Virus record (IMG/VR): IMGVR_UViG_3300025128_000134
Span: 1 to 37,778 of that record
Direction: 5' to 3' (one strand)
Origin: a virus
DNA length: 37,778 nucleotides
The notes under the pieces were generated by a model that worked only from the letters and a program-made list of their open reading frames with translations, was not told the DNA's origin and searched no databases. Each line of letters starts with the position of its first letter. The first letter of the stretch is position 1. Of the stretch, positions 20,479 through 30,616 are shown in pieces. A program made the translations under genes and the position numbers.

Positions 20479-23400
20479 TGGCAGATAATTTAATGACATT
20501 TGAAGACGTGGTTCAAAATATTGTACCGAAGGTCACAATACAAAGAATTGTGTTAGAAACAAGCGCTACTGATATTCCATCGGATCCTAAAAACCCACAC
20601 GCTACACCACCGGATATTCCGAAGGCTTTTAAAGATCCTACTTATACGCTAGGAGAAGATTCCGACAAACTTAAGGCAAATCTTACATTATCTCTACGCG
20701 GGTTTAAGACAAAAAGCTTAGATTTAAATAATCCACTAACATCTATTTTCGATAACTTAGATTTAATGTCAATGGTTAAAACTACAGTCTATCAAATTAC
20801 TAGTCTTGAGCATTTAGGAAAACTTATGATTGATATAGATCTTAAAGTGTTGCATGGAATAATAACGCATGCGCCACAATTATTTCCTAAAAGAGAGCTA
20901 AGCATACAAGAAATTTTACAAAGTTTAGAAGTAGTAGACACAGTAGAAATTCCTGGCCAAGATCCAGAAAAAATATTTACTAAAATAGATAATCGATATG
21001 AAAATATAGATTCTGACGGCTCCGTAACTTACGATTTCCCCTTCAGGCTAGATCCTTATCTTTTAGAAAAAAATACTAATTTTTTAGCTTACTTGGTTGT
21101 GACAGAAGTTGACAGTGATTCATTAGTAGACAGTATTAAAGCAGCGATCGGCGGAAGTTCTGATTATGAACTCCCCACAGAGGTAGAAGAATATGTTAAA
21201 CAATATAACAATAACGTTGCTAACAAGACTATGTCACTTGATATAGTAATAAACAATGGTGTTGTTACAAAGACAGCAGCATTGTTACAAAGACAAGATA
21301 ATCAAAAATACTGGTTTGGGCCATATCACGAAATGCCAAATGGCAATCTAATGACAGGCGCCGAGCACAACGATACGAATATAGCACCAAAAAATCGTGA
21401 TATAGTTTTAATTCCTGTGTTGTTGGCGAATACAAAAATTGTTGACCTTCGAGATGATGAGGAGATTGAAAAAGTACTTCTTAAGGAAGTTAATCAAATA
21501 ACAAGTCAGTACGATCAAATAATTAAAAGCTCAAGCCAAAAAAAGAAATCTGATAAAAATACCCTGGAAGAAATGCCAGAAAAGTTTTCATCTTCTTATA
21601 AATCAGCACACTCAGATGGATCTTGCTCTTATTTATTTGGCGTTGATAAAATAAAAATACTTAAGAATAGATCTTTGCTTTCTGGTATCGCACAAAATAT
21701 AATGATGTTAAGTAAAGGTCCTTCCGGGGCCCAGAAAGATTTGTTTGAAGATGTGAGAGCCGAAATACTTAACGCAACTCAAATTAAGTATATTAAAGTG
21801 TTTAGAAGAAGAATTAAAGTTGCAGATTCTGGAATTAATCGCCTAGGCGGCCCTACTGCCAATAATAAGTCTTTTACTTCTACTTATTTAAACGCTGACC
21901 TTGAAAACTCTTATGAAGATTCTAAGTTTGTTTTAGTAGCTTCAATAGAGAAAGATTTAAAAAATCAATCTATAGAAAAAATAGACGCCTTTAACTTTTT
22001 AGAAAGTTTAGCGAAAGAAATGAGATATAATTTTTATTCGTTTAGAGATTACGCTATTTCGGCCCTTGCCCAAGGAGATTACGAATATTCTTATGAGATG
22101 TCTGTAGAGGACGGCATTACAAAAGTACTTACTAATAAATTGCAAACTTTGATGGCTAGCCAAGCAGAAGTCAAAAGATACCTTAAATTTATTGAAGAGA
22201 ACATAGTAATTTGTTATGATGAAGCTAGAGACCAATTTAAATCAAACTATATCAAAAGTAACTACACAAACACTGGCCCTGGGGGTTCTCTTGAAGCCCT
22301 AGACGTACCAGCAATTATTCAATTAGCTACGACTGAGCTAACTAAAATTATTTTAATGTTAAATCCCAAAACCAATATAGGTAAATTTGTCTATAATATG
22401 GTTTTTCTAGCTCATCCTGACACTGGCAACTTTCAAGGATTGCTAAAATTTATTAAGATTGTCGATACATTTATCGACAAAATTGAAAAAATTCCAGGTG
22501 TAAGAACAGGAATAAAAGAATATCTTGATTTGGGAACAACAAGTTTAACAAGTGGTTTAACAAAAGAACCAGCGACTATTAAAATAAAAGAAACTTTTCC
22601 GGATAATGTTGATTTAGATAATTATGGTACTGGCTATGAGTATATCATACCAACAACTATTATAGCTGCTAATGTAAATTCGAATAGCGTTAATTCAATA
22701 TTGCGCATCCAGCCCGAAACATATCGAAACATATCTAATGGACAGCTCCAGGAAAATTTTTTATTAGATAATAATAGTCCAAATATTGGAAGCTCCAACG
22801 CCATTAACGTTTCTAGATATTTTACTCCCGCTCAAGTTTTTGTTAATAGAAGAAGGTACAGAACAAATTCAATGTTTGATTTAGGAACGCAGATCGTTTC
22901 AAAACCATACCTACTAAATTTTAATTATTATAAGCCAATAATATTAGATATTATAAATTATCACATAAACAGGCAAAATAATGGAACTGACGTTTTGACA
23001 AGCGCAAAAAACAATGTCATAAGACTTATAGAAATTGCAGCAAAATATGGAATTAGTTTCCAGGATGATTTTGTTGAGCAGTTACAGTTTTTATCTGATC
23101 CTGCACCAACCGATAATAGTCAGTACAGTGATTCTTCTGAATTTCAAAATTTTCAACAAAATAGTACAAAAAATACTAATCTTTCTGGAGTTGACTTTGA
23201 AGACACAGATCAAGAAAATCCAGCTGAAGAATACGAAAACGTCGATATAGAAGGGATGACAGGGATAGCAGGATTAAATTCAAAATATTCAAGTATAGAA
23301 AACCTTATGTTTGGAATGCTAAGTAATATTATTTTACAAAAAGAAGATCCGCTTTCGACAGCTTATCTTTTCGGCGCTAACACACCAGACGGCGTAAATC

Positions 23401-24134
23401 TAATATCAAGATTACCATCGTGTTTGCAGTCATTGTTTATACAGCATTCAACTAATGAACTTTCTAGTTATAAAGAATATTTAAGTGGACAAATGCTGAC
23501 CACATACAAACAATTTGGAGATTATCCTACTAGCTTGAGCACAATTGGTTGGTGGTTTTTTAATTATTCAAATATTGTTGAAGTACGTTATATAAAAGAA
23601 TACGACAATTTGTTTAATCCCGTCTGGGCCCCGCTAACACTAGACGCTTTAAGCGATACTGTCGGCAGTGGTAAAAGAATTATTTGTAAGCTATTTAAAT
23701 ATGAAAATACTTCCTTGGGTGTTATTAATAAAAATTTGCTTTTTGACCTGCCCGTCTATAATGAACATTTTATAATTGAACCGGGAGCGGATATGGTTAT
23801 ATTACCAAACGCACCAAAGCAATCTCTTACTCTCGCTGAAGAAGATGACTCGGACTTAAAACAGACTGCCAATGAAGCTTTAAACCTCGCGGCTTCAATT
23901 AGGGCTGAAGATCTAAGATCTTTTCTAGTTACCGATGAAAAAGTGGTTAAAAACAAAAATGCTAGGAAACTAAGCTCTGAAGAGGCTGTAAAAATAGGAA
24001 GAAGCACTAGATCTGCTAGATCAACAGCGCGCCCAACTTCCTCAAGTCCTCGCCCGGTTCCATCTGAAACGCAGGGTAGAACTGGCACAGAGAGAGATTC
24101 TGTAAGAAACCCACCGCGTAGCTCTAATTACTAA
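20478..24134 (+). CDS. Large putative virion protein, unknown function
   Basis: The 1,218-residue protein begins at a TAATG overlap. I recognise no family. It has mixed alpha/beta composition, a Lys/Ser-rich linker around residues 350-370 ('SSSQKKKSDKNTLEE'), a helical middle (about 480-620), a Gln/Asn/Ser/Asp-rich loop around 880-925, and a C-terminal basic, Ser/Thr/Pro/Arg-rich tail (about 1170-1218, containing 'RSTRSARSTARPTSSSPRP') that is probably disordered. It has no signal peptide or transmembrane helix. Its place between baseplate-type genes, in the same tight operon, implies a structural part made late. A role in the outer baseplate or tail is inference from position. Confidence 0.65.
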   Translation: MADNLMTFEDVVQNIVPKVTIQRIVLETSATDIPSDPKNPHATPPDIPKAFKDPTYTLGEDSDKLKANLTLSLRGFKTKSLDLNNPLTSIFDNLDLMSMVKTTVYQITSLEHLGKLMIDIDLKVLHGIITHAPQLFPKRELSIQEILQSLEVVDTVEIPGQDPEKIFTKIDNRYENIDSDGSVTYDFPFRLDPYLLEKNTNFLAYLVVTEVDSDSLVDSIKAAIGGSSDYELPTEVEEYVKQYNNNVANKTMSLDIVINNGVVTKTAALLQRQDNQKYWFGPYHEMPNGNLMTGAEHNDTNIAPKNRDIVLIPVLLANTKIVDLRDDEEIEKVLLKEVNQITSQYDQIIKSSSQKKKSDKNTLEEMPEKFSSSYKSAHSDGSCSYLFGVDKIKILKNRSLLSGIAQNIMMLSKGPSGAQKDLFEDVRAEILNATQIKYIKVFRRRIKVADSGINRLGGPTANNKSFTSTYLNADLENSYEDSKFVLVASIEKDLKNQSIEKIDAFNFLESLAKEMRYNFYSFRDYAISALAQGDYEYSYEMSVEDGITKVLTNKLQTLMASQAEVKRYLKFIEENIVICYDEARDQFKSNYIKSNYTNTGPGGSLEALDVPAIIQLATTELTKIILMLNPKTNIGKFVYNMVFLAHPDTGNFQGLLKFIKIVDTFIDKIEKIPGVRTGIKEYLDLGTTSLTSGLTKEPATIKIKETFPDNVDLDNYGTGYEYIIPTTIIAANVNSNSVNSILRIQPETYRNISNGQLQENFLLDNNSPNIGSSNAINVSRYFTPAQVFVNRRRYRTNSMFDLGTQIVSKPYLLNFNYYKPIILDIINYHINRQNNGTDVLTSAKNNVIRLIEIAAKYGISFQDDFVEQLQFLSDPAPTDNSQYSDSSEFQNFQQNSTKNTNLSGVDFEDTDQENPAEEYENVDIEGMTGIAGLNSKYSSIENLMFGMLSNIILQKEDPLSTAYLFGANTPDGVNLISRLPSCLQSLFIQHSTNELSSYKEYLSGQMLTTYKQFGDYPTSLSTIGWWFFNYSNIVEVRYIKEYDNLFNPVWAPLTLDALSDTVGSGKRIICKLFKYENTSLGVINKNLLFDLPVYNEHFIIEPGADMVILPNAPKQSLTLAEEDDSDLKQTANEALNLAASIRAEDLRSFLVTDEKVVKNKNARKLSSEEAVKIGRSTRSARSTARPTSSSPRPVPSETQGRTGTERDSVRNPPRSSNY

Positions 24135-24152
24135 TTACAATGGATATAAAAA

Positions 24153-27100
24153 ATGGCAACAGATAAGGCAGAAAAAGACTACAATCTAACTCTCGCACCC
24201 AAACCAATTGGTTTTAGAACGCTCTTTGTTAATAGTAAAGAAAGCCAAATCATACCGTATAAATATGGCCTTCCTTTACAGACAGATATAACATTATATA
24301 CAAACTTTACTGGCTCATCGCCCAGCGCTTTAACAAAAGATGACATTAGAGATGCGGATTTGCTTAGATATAATTTAGGTAGGTTTTTTTACGGCAACGA
24401 AAAAACTTATCAATTTATAGAAGCTAGAACTAACGTAAAGAAAAGTGGCATTTTGCCTAACTCTGACAAGCCTCTTCTTAATCCAAAAGAGTATGTTTCT
24501 CCGCTGAGGTATCAAATTTTTAAACCATATGCTGAAACAGCAGTAAATTTAGAAGATTTTTTATTTACTAATAAAACAATGATGACTTTGAAATTTAACG
24601 CGCACGAAGTTCCATTACATATGGCGCCTGGAAAAGATGAGGGCTACATTTATTGGATTTTAGATAGACTTTATGGAGGCGGTTCAGGTAAAGATCCTGA
24701 TGATTTTGACTATATTGGCAATCCCCGGACGGCGTTTATAACATACTTGAGCCAAGGTAAAACAAAAAGCCTCATCGACAAACAGTTTTACTACTCTCCC
24801 CAGTATTTGGGCCTCGCCACCGCGCCGACCAGCGCGCCCAGCGCGCCCACCGAGACCACGAATGAAGATAAAAAAATACCTTTCAAGCCCGCCGATGTCG
24901 ACGAACTCGGCTCGCAGTTAACTTACGACGACCATTCTTTTGTTCTTAGTCATCCTTACGGAAAAAATAAAACTGATGATCTAGGAAGTGTTAAAATTTT
25001 ATATCACAATATAATTTCTGATTATAACTTTTACCAAGCAAAATACGAACAAGCATTAAATATAATGCCTAACGAAATTACTAGTTTGAGCAACTTAAGC
25101 GACTTGGGTATACCAATAGATACCTCCAAACACCCGGCCGAGTTGCTCTTGCCTAATTTTATGGTAGTTTTAGAAGAAACTAAAACCGTCGTCAGTGAAG
25201 ATGAATTTTTAAATCAACAATATAATAGCAATTCAAACTATGCTTTCCATTCTACTTTAGGAGGCAGGTTGCCTATCAATACTCTGAGGCCATTGCAAAC
25301 ACAAGAAAAAGATTATGAAGAAGTGGTAGGAACGTTTGGAAATCAGTACCTTGATGCTTGGTCATCTGTTATTAACAAATATTCTTCAAACGTAACAAAT
25401 GATAGCGAGTTAACAAAAGTTGCTTTAAAATTTAAAAATATTATCTATTCTTTGGATGTTTTAAAAAATGAAGACACAAATATATCAAAAAAATCTTTTC
25501 CTTTTTATAATGAAATTAATTTCAATACTGACACATCAAATCAAGTCGCTGATATTTTGAAAAGTTCAAAACTATTTGATTTATTAGTTGTGCTTTACAG
25601 TGGCTATACACAAGGGTTTTTTCCTGATGAAGGATATGTAGAAATGGTAAATTTCCATCCATATCAAGAATTAATAGAAACAACAACAGGCGTTGGAAAT
25701 CAAACAGCGATTATTAGTAGTGATGATACGCAGTTTCCACTATCAAAAGTAGGAACATCATATCGTACTTTTGACTTTGAAACACTTATAGAAGAACTAT
25801 TAAAAATAGAAACTGTGCCTGCTTTAAGCGCAGCAATATCTCAAGCTATAACTGCCGGCGGAGAAACTTATGATCAATCTTATGACATTTTTAAAGGAGA
25901 TCCCCTGGCTAAACTTATTTCAAAAATGACATTTATGTCAAACTATGCGTCTTTCATAAAGAATAACTTGCGCACTTATGAAGATATAGCTACGGGTGTG
26001 CCGGCCTATAGCGAAACTTTATTTTATAGAGTTGAAAAAACAGACAGTACCGGAAATATAATACAGAACTTTTATGTACTAAACGATTCGGAATTAGAAA
26101 ATGTCAATTTAATTGATACTCAAATTAAGTACGGAAAAGAATATAATTATCAAATATATGCGATACAGCTTGTACTAGGAAATGAGTATTATTATGCTCA
26201 GGGGCCCCCACCCATCGCTACAGATAAATTCGGCCCCACCGGAGTTTCTCAAAATCCATATCAAGTGGGTAAAGAATATAGATTTAATTTAGACGCTATC
26301 TCTAAGCAATCTATTAAATTGATTGAGTTGCCTTACACAGGCAAAAAAAGTATAAAAGCACAAGAGCAGCCACCTGTGCCCCCAGAAATAAATTTTGTTC
26401 CATATCGCAATATAGATAATAAAATTTTAATTACATTTAACGTAGGTATAGGGGAATATTATGATTCTTATATACCTATAACTGGAGAAGATTCTGACAT
26501 TATTGAAAATTCTTCTATAGTCGATAATAAAGGCCAGGTTTTATTCAAAACAGAAGGGGACGTAACTGGTTATGAAATGTTTAGAATATCTGAAGTAGAG
26601 ATGCCTGACGGCCCAAAATCTTATTCTGACTTTGGAACTAAAGATAGCGTGAAAAGAGTTTTATTAAATAGAGAACTTGGAGAGCCAACTTTTATCGATA
26701 CACTACAACCCAATACAAAATACTGGTATACGTTTAGAACAAATGATAAAAAGCATTCTTCTTCTGAAATGTTTCCCGATTTTTCAAATCCAACCGATGT
26801 TTATGAGATACAACTTATAAACAATAGTGGCGCTATATATTTAATAATGCAAACTTACGATATTGGCTTCTTCGACAAGCAGCGATTGCTTTTACAAAAA
26901 ACAAAAACAAAAACAATGAGAAAATATTTGCATATTAAACCATCATTTGAGCAAACTATTCTTAATTCTGATCCGGAATTCGGCGGATCTGATTATACTA
27001 AAGCAGCTATGGTTGAATCTACTAAGGATTATGTAGAGAAAGATAAGAATGATGATGTGTCAGAGTTTAAATTAGGATATAAAGAGAAATCTATTTTTGG

Positions 27101-27212
27101 CAATTCAGACAATGATACCAATAATAGATTTAAAGTAAGGCTTACTTCAAAGAAAACTGGAAGAAGAATAGACATATTTTTAAGGTTTAAAAAACCGACG
27201 CTAGAAAAATAA
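24153..27212 (+). CDS. Large putative virion protein with fibronectin-III-like repeats
   Basis: The product is 1,019 residues. The N-terminal 600 residues are unfamiliar. Residues about 215-240 are a GC-rich, low-complexity Ala/Pro/Ser/Thr linker ('ATAPTSAPSAPTETT'). The C-terminal part has two stretches patterned like fibronectin type III: about 615-680 (strand with 'SETLFYRVEKTD', ending 'YGKEYNYQIYAIQ') and about 800-890 ('GYEMFRISEVEM', then 'TFIDTLQPNTKYWYTFRTND'). Such repeats commonly act as spacers or adhesive modules in phage tail proteins. The end is basic and may be an attachment tail. The start lies 18 bases after the previous stop, with only a weak GGAT before it. A structural or adsorption role is inferred from context. 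Confidence 0.62.
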   Translation: MATDKAEKDYNLTLAPKPIGFRTLFVNSKESQIIPYKYGLPLQTDITLYTNFTGSSPSALTKDDIRDADLLRYNLGRFFYGNEKTYQFIEARTNVKKSGILPNSDKPLLNPKEYVSPLRYQIFKPYAETAVNLEDFLFTNKTMMTLKFNAHEVPLHMAPGKDEGYIYWILDRLYGGGSGKDPDDFDYIGNPRTAFITYLSQGKTKSLIDKQFYYSPQYLGLATAPTSAPSAPTETTNEDKKIPFKPADVDELGSQLTYDDHSFVLSHPYGKNKTDDLGSVKILYHNIISDYNFYQAKYEQALNIMPNEITSLSNLSDLGIPIDTSKHPAELLLPNFMVVLEETKTVVSEDEFLNQQYNSNSNYAFHSTLGGRLPINTLRPLQTQEKDYEEVVGTFGNQYLDAWSSVINKYSSNVTNDSELTKVALKFKNIIYSLDVLKNEDTNISKKSFPFYNEINFNTDTSNQVADILKSSKLFDLLVVLYSGYTQGFFPDEGYVEMVNFHPYQELIETTTGVGNQTAIISSDDTQFPLSKVGTSYRTFDFETLIEELLKIETVPALSAAISQAITAGGETYDQSYDIFKGDPLAKLISKMTFMSNYASFIKNNLRTYEDIATGVPAYSETLFYRVEKTDSTGNIIQNFYVLNDSELENVNLIDTQIKYGKEYNYQIYAIQLVLGNEYYYAQGPPPIATDKFGPTGVSQNPYQVGKEYRFNLDAISKQSIKLIELPYTGKKSIKAQEQPPVPPEINFVPYRNIDNKILITFNVGIGEYYDSYIPITGEDSDIIENSSIVDNKGQVLFKTEGDVTGYEMFRISEVEMPDGPKSYSDFGTKDSVKRVLLNRELGEPTFIDTLQPNTKYWYTFRTNDKKHSSSEMFPDFSNPTDVYEIQLINNSGAIYLIMQTYDIGFFDKQRLLLQKTKTKTMRKYLHIKPSFEQTILNSDPEFGGSDYTKAAMVESTKDYVEKDKNDDVSEFKLGYKEKSIFGNSDNDTNNRFKVRLTSKKTGRRIDIFLRFKKPTLEK

Positions 27213-27288
27213 TATTATTAAACAATAAAAGACTAATTAAGGTAGTATACTATTTATGTTAGAAACCTTTATAATTCGGAGAACTTAA
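27213..27288 (+). promoter_or_regulatory. Longest gap in the structural module, possible promoter plus ribosome site
   Basis: This 76-base AT-rich gap is the largest between structural genes in the first 30 kb. It contains TATACT (27246-27251) and a perfect TATAAT (27270-27275), then a CGGAG ribosome site (27277-27281) before the ATG at 27289. No convincing -35 element stands 16-18 bases upstream of either box, and no T4-type late box (TATAAATA) is visible. A promoter for the three downstream genes is possible, but such boxes also occur by chance in AT-rich DNA. Confidence 0.3.
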
Positions 27289-28278
27289 ATGGGATTTTTA
27301 GACAACTCGGGCGACATTATTTTAGACGCCGTATTAACAGATCTTGGCCGCGAAAGATTGGCTAGAGGTGACGGATCTTTTAAGATTACAAAATTCGCCG
27401 TCGCCGACGATGAAATTGATTATGGTAAATATAACAAAAACAATGCTTCTGGATCAGCGTATTACGATTTAGATATCTTAACAACTCCTGTGTTAGAGGC
27501 TTTTACAAATAACATTGCATCGGTCAAACATAAATTAATGACAATTCCGCGCAATAATTTACTTTATTTGCCGGTCATTAAATTAGCAAATGAAGTATCC
27601 GGACTTTCTGCCGGCCTGTGGACAGGAGCGTCAACAGGCTCTCCTGCAACAAACTTATATTTAGTTACGGTTGATGCGGCAACTTCTTTAGCAGCCAAGG
27701 AGTCCGGGCCCACCGGCGCAGTTTTATCTAATCAGATAGGAGTAATAAGAGGCGACGGCGCGCCAGCTGGTGACATGTCCGACCCCAACACTCAGATTGC
27801 TTTAGACCAAGGGTTGGATACTAACAAGATTCCTTATAGCTTCAATCTAGATTCTGATCTGATAGAAAACCAATATATTCTTGAAATAGATGACAGGCTG
27901 GGGAAAATTGCTACTCCATTAAAAAGCAATGTTCAGGGCCTCCTTCCTCCAAACTTTATTGATGATGACAGGATTGCTAGTTATTATGTTTCAAGAACAA
28001 GTAACCAAAATTATGTTTCTTCTTTAATACCTGCTAGTGGTGAACAAACTGATCCGAATAGCACCGCCGTCGCCGGCCCCCGGGGCACACGCCTAGAGTT
28101 TACGATTAGAGGATCCCTGGAATTAAACACAAGCACTAGCATATTTACTAGACTAGGCGGAGAATTTAATATTACGGGCTGGGGTGATTTTTATTACATC
28201 GATTCAGCAGTCAGGGTTACTGGAGTCACTACAGGCTATAGAGTAGATGTACCCATAAGATTTATTAAGAAAAAATAA
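27289..28278 (+). CDS. Putative virion protein (GDIILDAVLTDLGR-type N-terminus)
   Basis: This 329-residue protein starts after a good CGGAG site. Its N-terminus, 'DIILDAVLTDLGRERLARG' followed by 'FKITKFAVADDEIDY', is a pattern I recall from many uncharacterised marine T4-like phage proteins. It matches the N-terminal module of the 335-aa protein at 19471. The centre (about 100-190) is Gly/Ala/Pro-rich, and the last 60 residues look like a beta domain that ends in basic residues. No enzyme motif, signal peptide or membrane helix is visible. It is probably structural. The exact role is unknown. Confidence 0.68.
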   Translation: MGFLDNSGDIILDAVLTDLGRERLARGDGSFKITKFAVADDEIDYGKYNKNNASGSAYYDLDILTTPVLEAFTNNIASVKHKLMTIPRNNLLYLPVIKLANEVSGLSAGLWTGASTGSPATNLYLVTVDAATSLAAKESGPTGAVLSNQIGVIRGDGAPAGDMSDPNTQIALDQGLDTNKIPYSFNLDSDLIENQYILEIDDRLGKIATPLKSNVQGLLPPNFIDDDRIASYYVSRTSNQNYVSSLIPASGEQTDPNSTAVAGPRGTRLEFTIRGSLELNTSTSIFTRLGGEFNITGWGDFYYIDSAVRVTGVTTGYRVDVPIRFIKKK

Positions 28279-28307
28279 TAATTTGTTAAACTAATAGGAT
28301 AAAACAA

Positions 28308-29453
28308 ATGGCAAGCACTTTTAAAACATTTTTAAATAACGATAGAACAACAACAAGAACTTTACTTCACGAAGCAATTCCGGTTACTGGAACAATAATG
28401 TCTGGCACATACGGAGCAGGTGTTTTTGGTGTTGGCACAGAATCAAATATTAAAAATTATTCTCACGGAATGTTTCAATCCGTTTACGATTATCCATATT
28501 TGAGTTCGTCAGCAAATCATATTTTAGATTTAACAGTTGGATTTTCAACTGGTTCACACGTTTCGTCCTCAGCTCAGGATACTACGCAAAGAAAGAATAA
28601 AATTAATATTTATAACCAAATGGCGCAAGTACTGGTTGGCCACGATAAAGATGGAAAAATACAAAGATTTGACGTTGATGGAAATCTGGCTGATGGTGCT
28701 GGCAAAATGAATGAAGTTATTTTTATTAATTTTGCTCGCCTGCTTTCAAAAGATGAAATTAAAAAAGGTTCTTTTAATTTAGATCTTGCAGTAGGAGGAG
28801 ATTTTAATCGCTCTGGATCCAAAGGTGCACCGATGTCGGCCCAAATTAGATTGAATGATTCATCGGGATCGGACGGATATTTTGTAAATTCACCCGCGGG
28901 AGAGTATGGTGTTTTGTTCGCCTCTAATCACGTTGGTACTCCGATTAAGTCTGCTCCAACTAAAGCAGTTGACGCAGCTGGACTAATTTATTATCAAGCT
29001 GGTATTGCGGTTGTTACTGCCTCGGTATTTGTTTCTGGATCAACGTTAGGCATTTCTGCTTCAAATTCTGATAATGCCCTAGGCGATATATTTGTCAATG
29101 CTGGTTTTCAAAAAATGTATCCTACAATAACAGGATCCGCACTATCTGCCAGCTGCGATAATTTTAGACACAGAATTGCTAATTTATCCTTCAACAATAC
29201 TACAGAATTAAACTCAACAATTTACTTCTGTCGTATGAATAACAACGAATTCAACTACAGCTCTAATCCTACTTACTTATCTGCCAGCCAGATTGTAACT
29301 AAAACAGTATCAACAGATTTACCTGTTTCTTATGCAACAACAATTGGTTTATACTCATCTGATAATGAGCTGTTAGCCACGGCAAAACTTTCTGAGCCTC
29401 TCAGGAAAGATCCTTCGAATGAGATAACTGTTAGAGTTAGACTAGACTACTAG
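28308..29453 (+). CDS. Putative virion protein, paralogue A of an adjacent pair
   Basis: This 381-residue protein is preceded by AGGAT. It resembles the next gene's product at the C-terminus: 'FNYSSNPTYLSASQ' near residue 315 and a closing block 'IGLYSSDNELLATAKLSEPL' ending in RVRLDY. The neighbour has 'LNYSPNPTYASYDGQ' and 'IGIYDENQNLIAIAKLATPV' ending in KLKLDY. The shared terminal domain of about 80-110 residues and the adjacency suggest an old tandem duplication followed by strong divergence of the N-terminal part. The composition is Ser/Asn/Gly-rich and beta-like. It is likely a tail or neck structural protein, and no more specific function can be supported. Confidence 0.68.
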   Translation: MASTFKTFLNNDRTTTRTLLHEAIPVTGTIMSGTYGAGVFGVGTESNIKNYSHGMFQSVYDYPYLSSSANHILDLTVGFSTGSHVSSSAQDTTQRKNKINIYNQMAQVLVGHDKDGKIQRFDVDGNLADGAGKMNEVIFINFARLLSKDEIKKGSFNLDLAVGGDFNRSGSKGAPMSAQIRLNDSSGSDGYFVNSPAGEYGVLFASNHVGTPIKSAPTKAVDAAGLIYYQAGIAVVTASVFVSGSTLGISASNSDNALGDIFVNAGFQKMYPTITGSALSASCDNFRHRIANLSFNNTTELNSTIYFCRMNNNEFNYSSNPTYLSASQIVTKTVSTDLPVSYATTIGLYSSDNELLATAKLSEPLRKDPSNEITVRVRLDY

Positions 29454-29464
29454 GGTATTAAAAA

Positions 29465-30604
29465 ATGCCTTTTTATAAATTTAAAAAAGAAGATCTGTTT
29501 ACAAACACAATTGAATTAAATCCGGATTGTAATTTTTTTATTTATGGTTTAAAAGCATACTATAAAAATGTTGATCAAGTTTTATCTAATCCAAACACTC
29601 CTTCTGGACACATTAATTTATATGAACTGAATGTTAACCGCTCCGCAGGTAATTTGATTTACCCTTTCTTGCCTAAAGGATCATCTTTAGAAAAATTTCG
29701 CACCGTTAGCACTACTGAATTTGCTGCTTTGGATAGCGGAACACTAATGACAGGATCTTATCCTTTGACCGCTACTATAAATACTGCTGTTTATGACACT
29801 TCCGCGACAAGAACTCAAGTAGATGCTCTTAAAAATGTTTTAAACTATTATGTTTACAAAAGTCAACATTATGCTTATTCATCTTCACTAGGAAACAAAA
29901 GTAGCCAACGATTAACTTTAATTGATTTACCATCTATATTTTATGGAAGTAGAATTAAACCTGGATCTGTTGATCTTCGCTTTTACCTTTCTGGCTCTTT
30001 GCTCGGTCAGCTAACAGACAAAAATAGAAATGGAGAGCTTATACAAGCCTCTGGTTCAATATCTTCCAATGATGGAAAAGTCGCAGGCGTTGTTTTATAT
30101 GACGAGGGACTAATGGTATTGACAGGCTCTTGGAATTTAAATACACTACACACTGAGAAATATGTTACTGATGGCGGATCCGCCGTAGCCCCTCGGTGGA
30201 ATGCTTTTGGTAGAAAGACAGAACAGACCGTTTCTTCCAGTTACGGAATTGATGTACGCGGCACTCAAAAATTAAATATGATTACAATGTTGACCCACGC
30301 CCCACGTGGGGACTTAAACTACTCGCCCAATCCAACATATGCTTCGTATGATGGACAAACTTCAAGCGAGGTTAAATATAGCACCTCGTCTTTTAACTAT
30401 TCTGAATATCCTGATATGAAGCTTGTTAATACTATTAGCAGCTCTTACTCTAATCATAATGAAAAATTTCAAAAACAGACATTTATTTCTAAAATTGGGA
30501 TATACGATGAAAATCAAAATTTAATTGCTATTGCTAAGTTAGCAACTCCTGTAAGAAAACAGGAGAACGATGAATATACATTTAAACTTAAACTAGATTA
30601 CTGA
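29465..30604 (+). CDS. Putative virion protein, paralogue B of an adjacent pair
   Basis: This 379-residue protein begins 11 bases after paralogue A. It shares A's C-terminal domain (NPTY motif, then a GIYDENQNLIAIAKLATPVR-type block and a terminal KLKLDY). Its N-terminus ('KKEDLFTNTIELNPDCNFF') differs from A's. It is the last gene of the structural module. Its stop codon TGA forms part of an extended -10 element (TGaTATAAT) for the next transcript. It has no signal peptide, membrane helix or catalytic motif. Confidence 0.68.
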   Translation: MPFYKFKKEDLFTNTIELNPDCNFFIYGLKAYYKNVDQVLSNPNTPSGHINLYELNVNRSAGNLIYPFLPKGSSLEKFRTVSTTEFAALDSGTLMTGSYPLTATINTAVYDTSATRTQVDALKNVLNYYVYKSQHYAYSSSLGNKSSQRLTLIDLPSIFYGSRIKPGSVDLRFYLSGSLLGQLTDKNRNGELIQASGSISSNDGKVAGVVLYDEGLMVLTGSWNLNTLHTEKYVTDGGSAVAPRWNAFGRKTEQTVSSSYGIDVRGTQKLNMITMLTHAPRGDLNYSPNPTYASYDGQTSSEVKYSTSSFNYSEYPDMKLVNTISSSYSNHNEKFQKQTFISKIGIYDENQNLIAIAKLATPVRKQENDEYTFKLKLDY

Positions 30605-30610
30605 TATAAT
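30581..30610 (+). promoter_or_regulatory. Candidate extended -10 promoter for the ruvC-like gene
   Basis: A perfect TATAAT (30605-30610) is preceded by TG plus one base (30602-30604), giving the extended -10 form TGnTATAAT. A weak -35 (TTTAAA, 30581-30586) lies 18 bases upstream. The expected start point, 6-7 bases past the -10 box, falls on or beside the ATG at 30617, and no Shine-Dalgarno sequence is present, so a transcript from here would be essentially leaderless. The site marks the change from virion genes to DNA-metabolism genes. Confidence 0.5.
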
Positions 30611-30616
30611 CTTTAT

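Noticed and set aside
23035-23250. Overlapping plus-strand frames inside large virion genes (for example 11088-11363, 12624-12809, 23035-23250)
   Set aside because: They are out-of-frame shadows rich in Ile/Leu/Asn/Lys, typical of AT-rich coding DNA.
30300-30311. 12-base perfect palindrome CCCCACGTGGGG as an operator or terminator
   Set aside because: It is inside a coding region, has no loop or T-run, and no transcription boundary is near.
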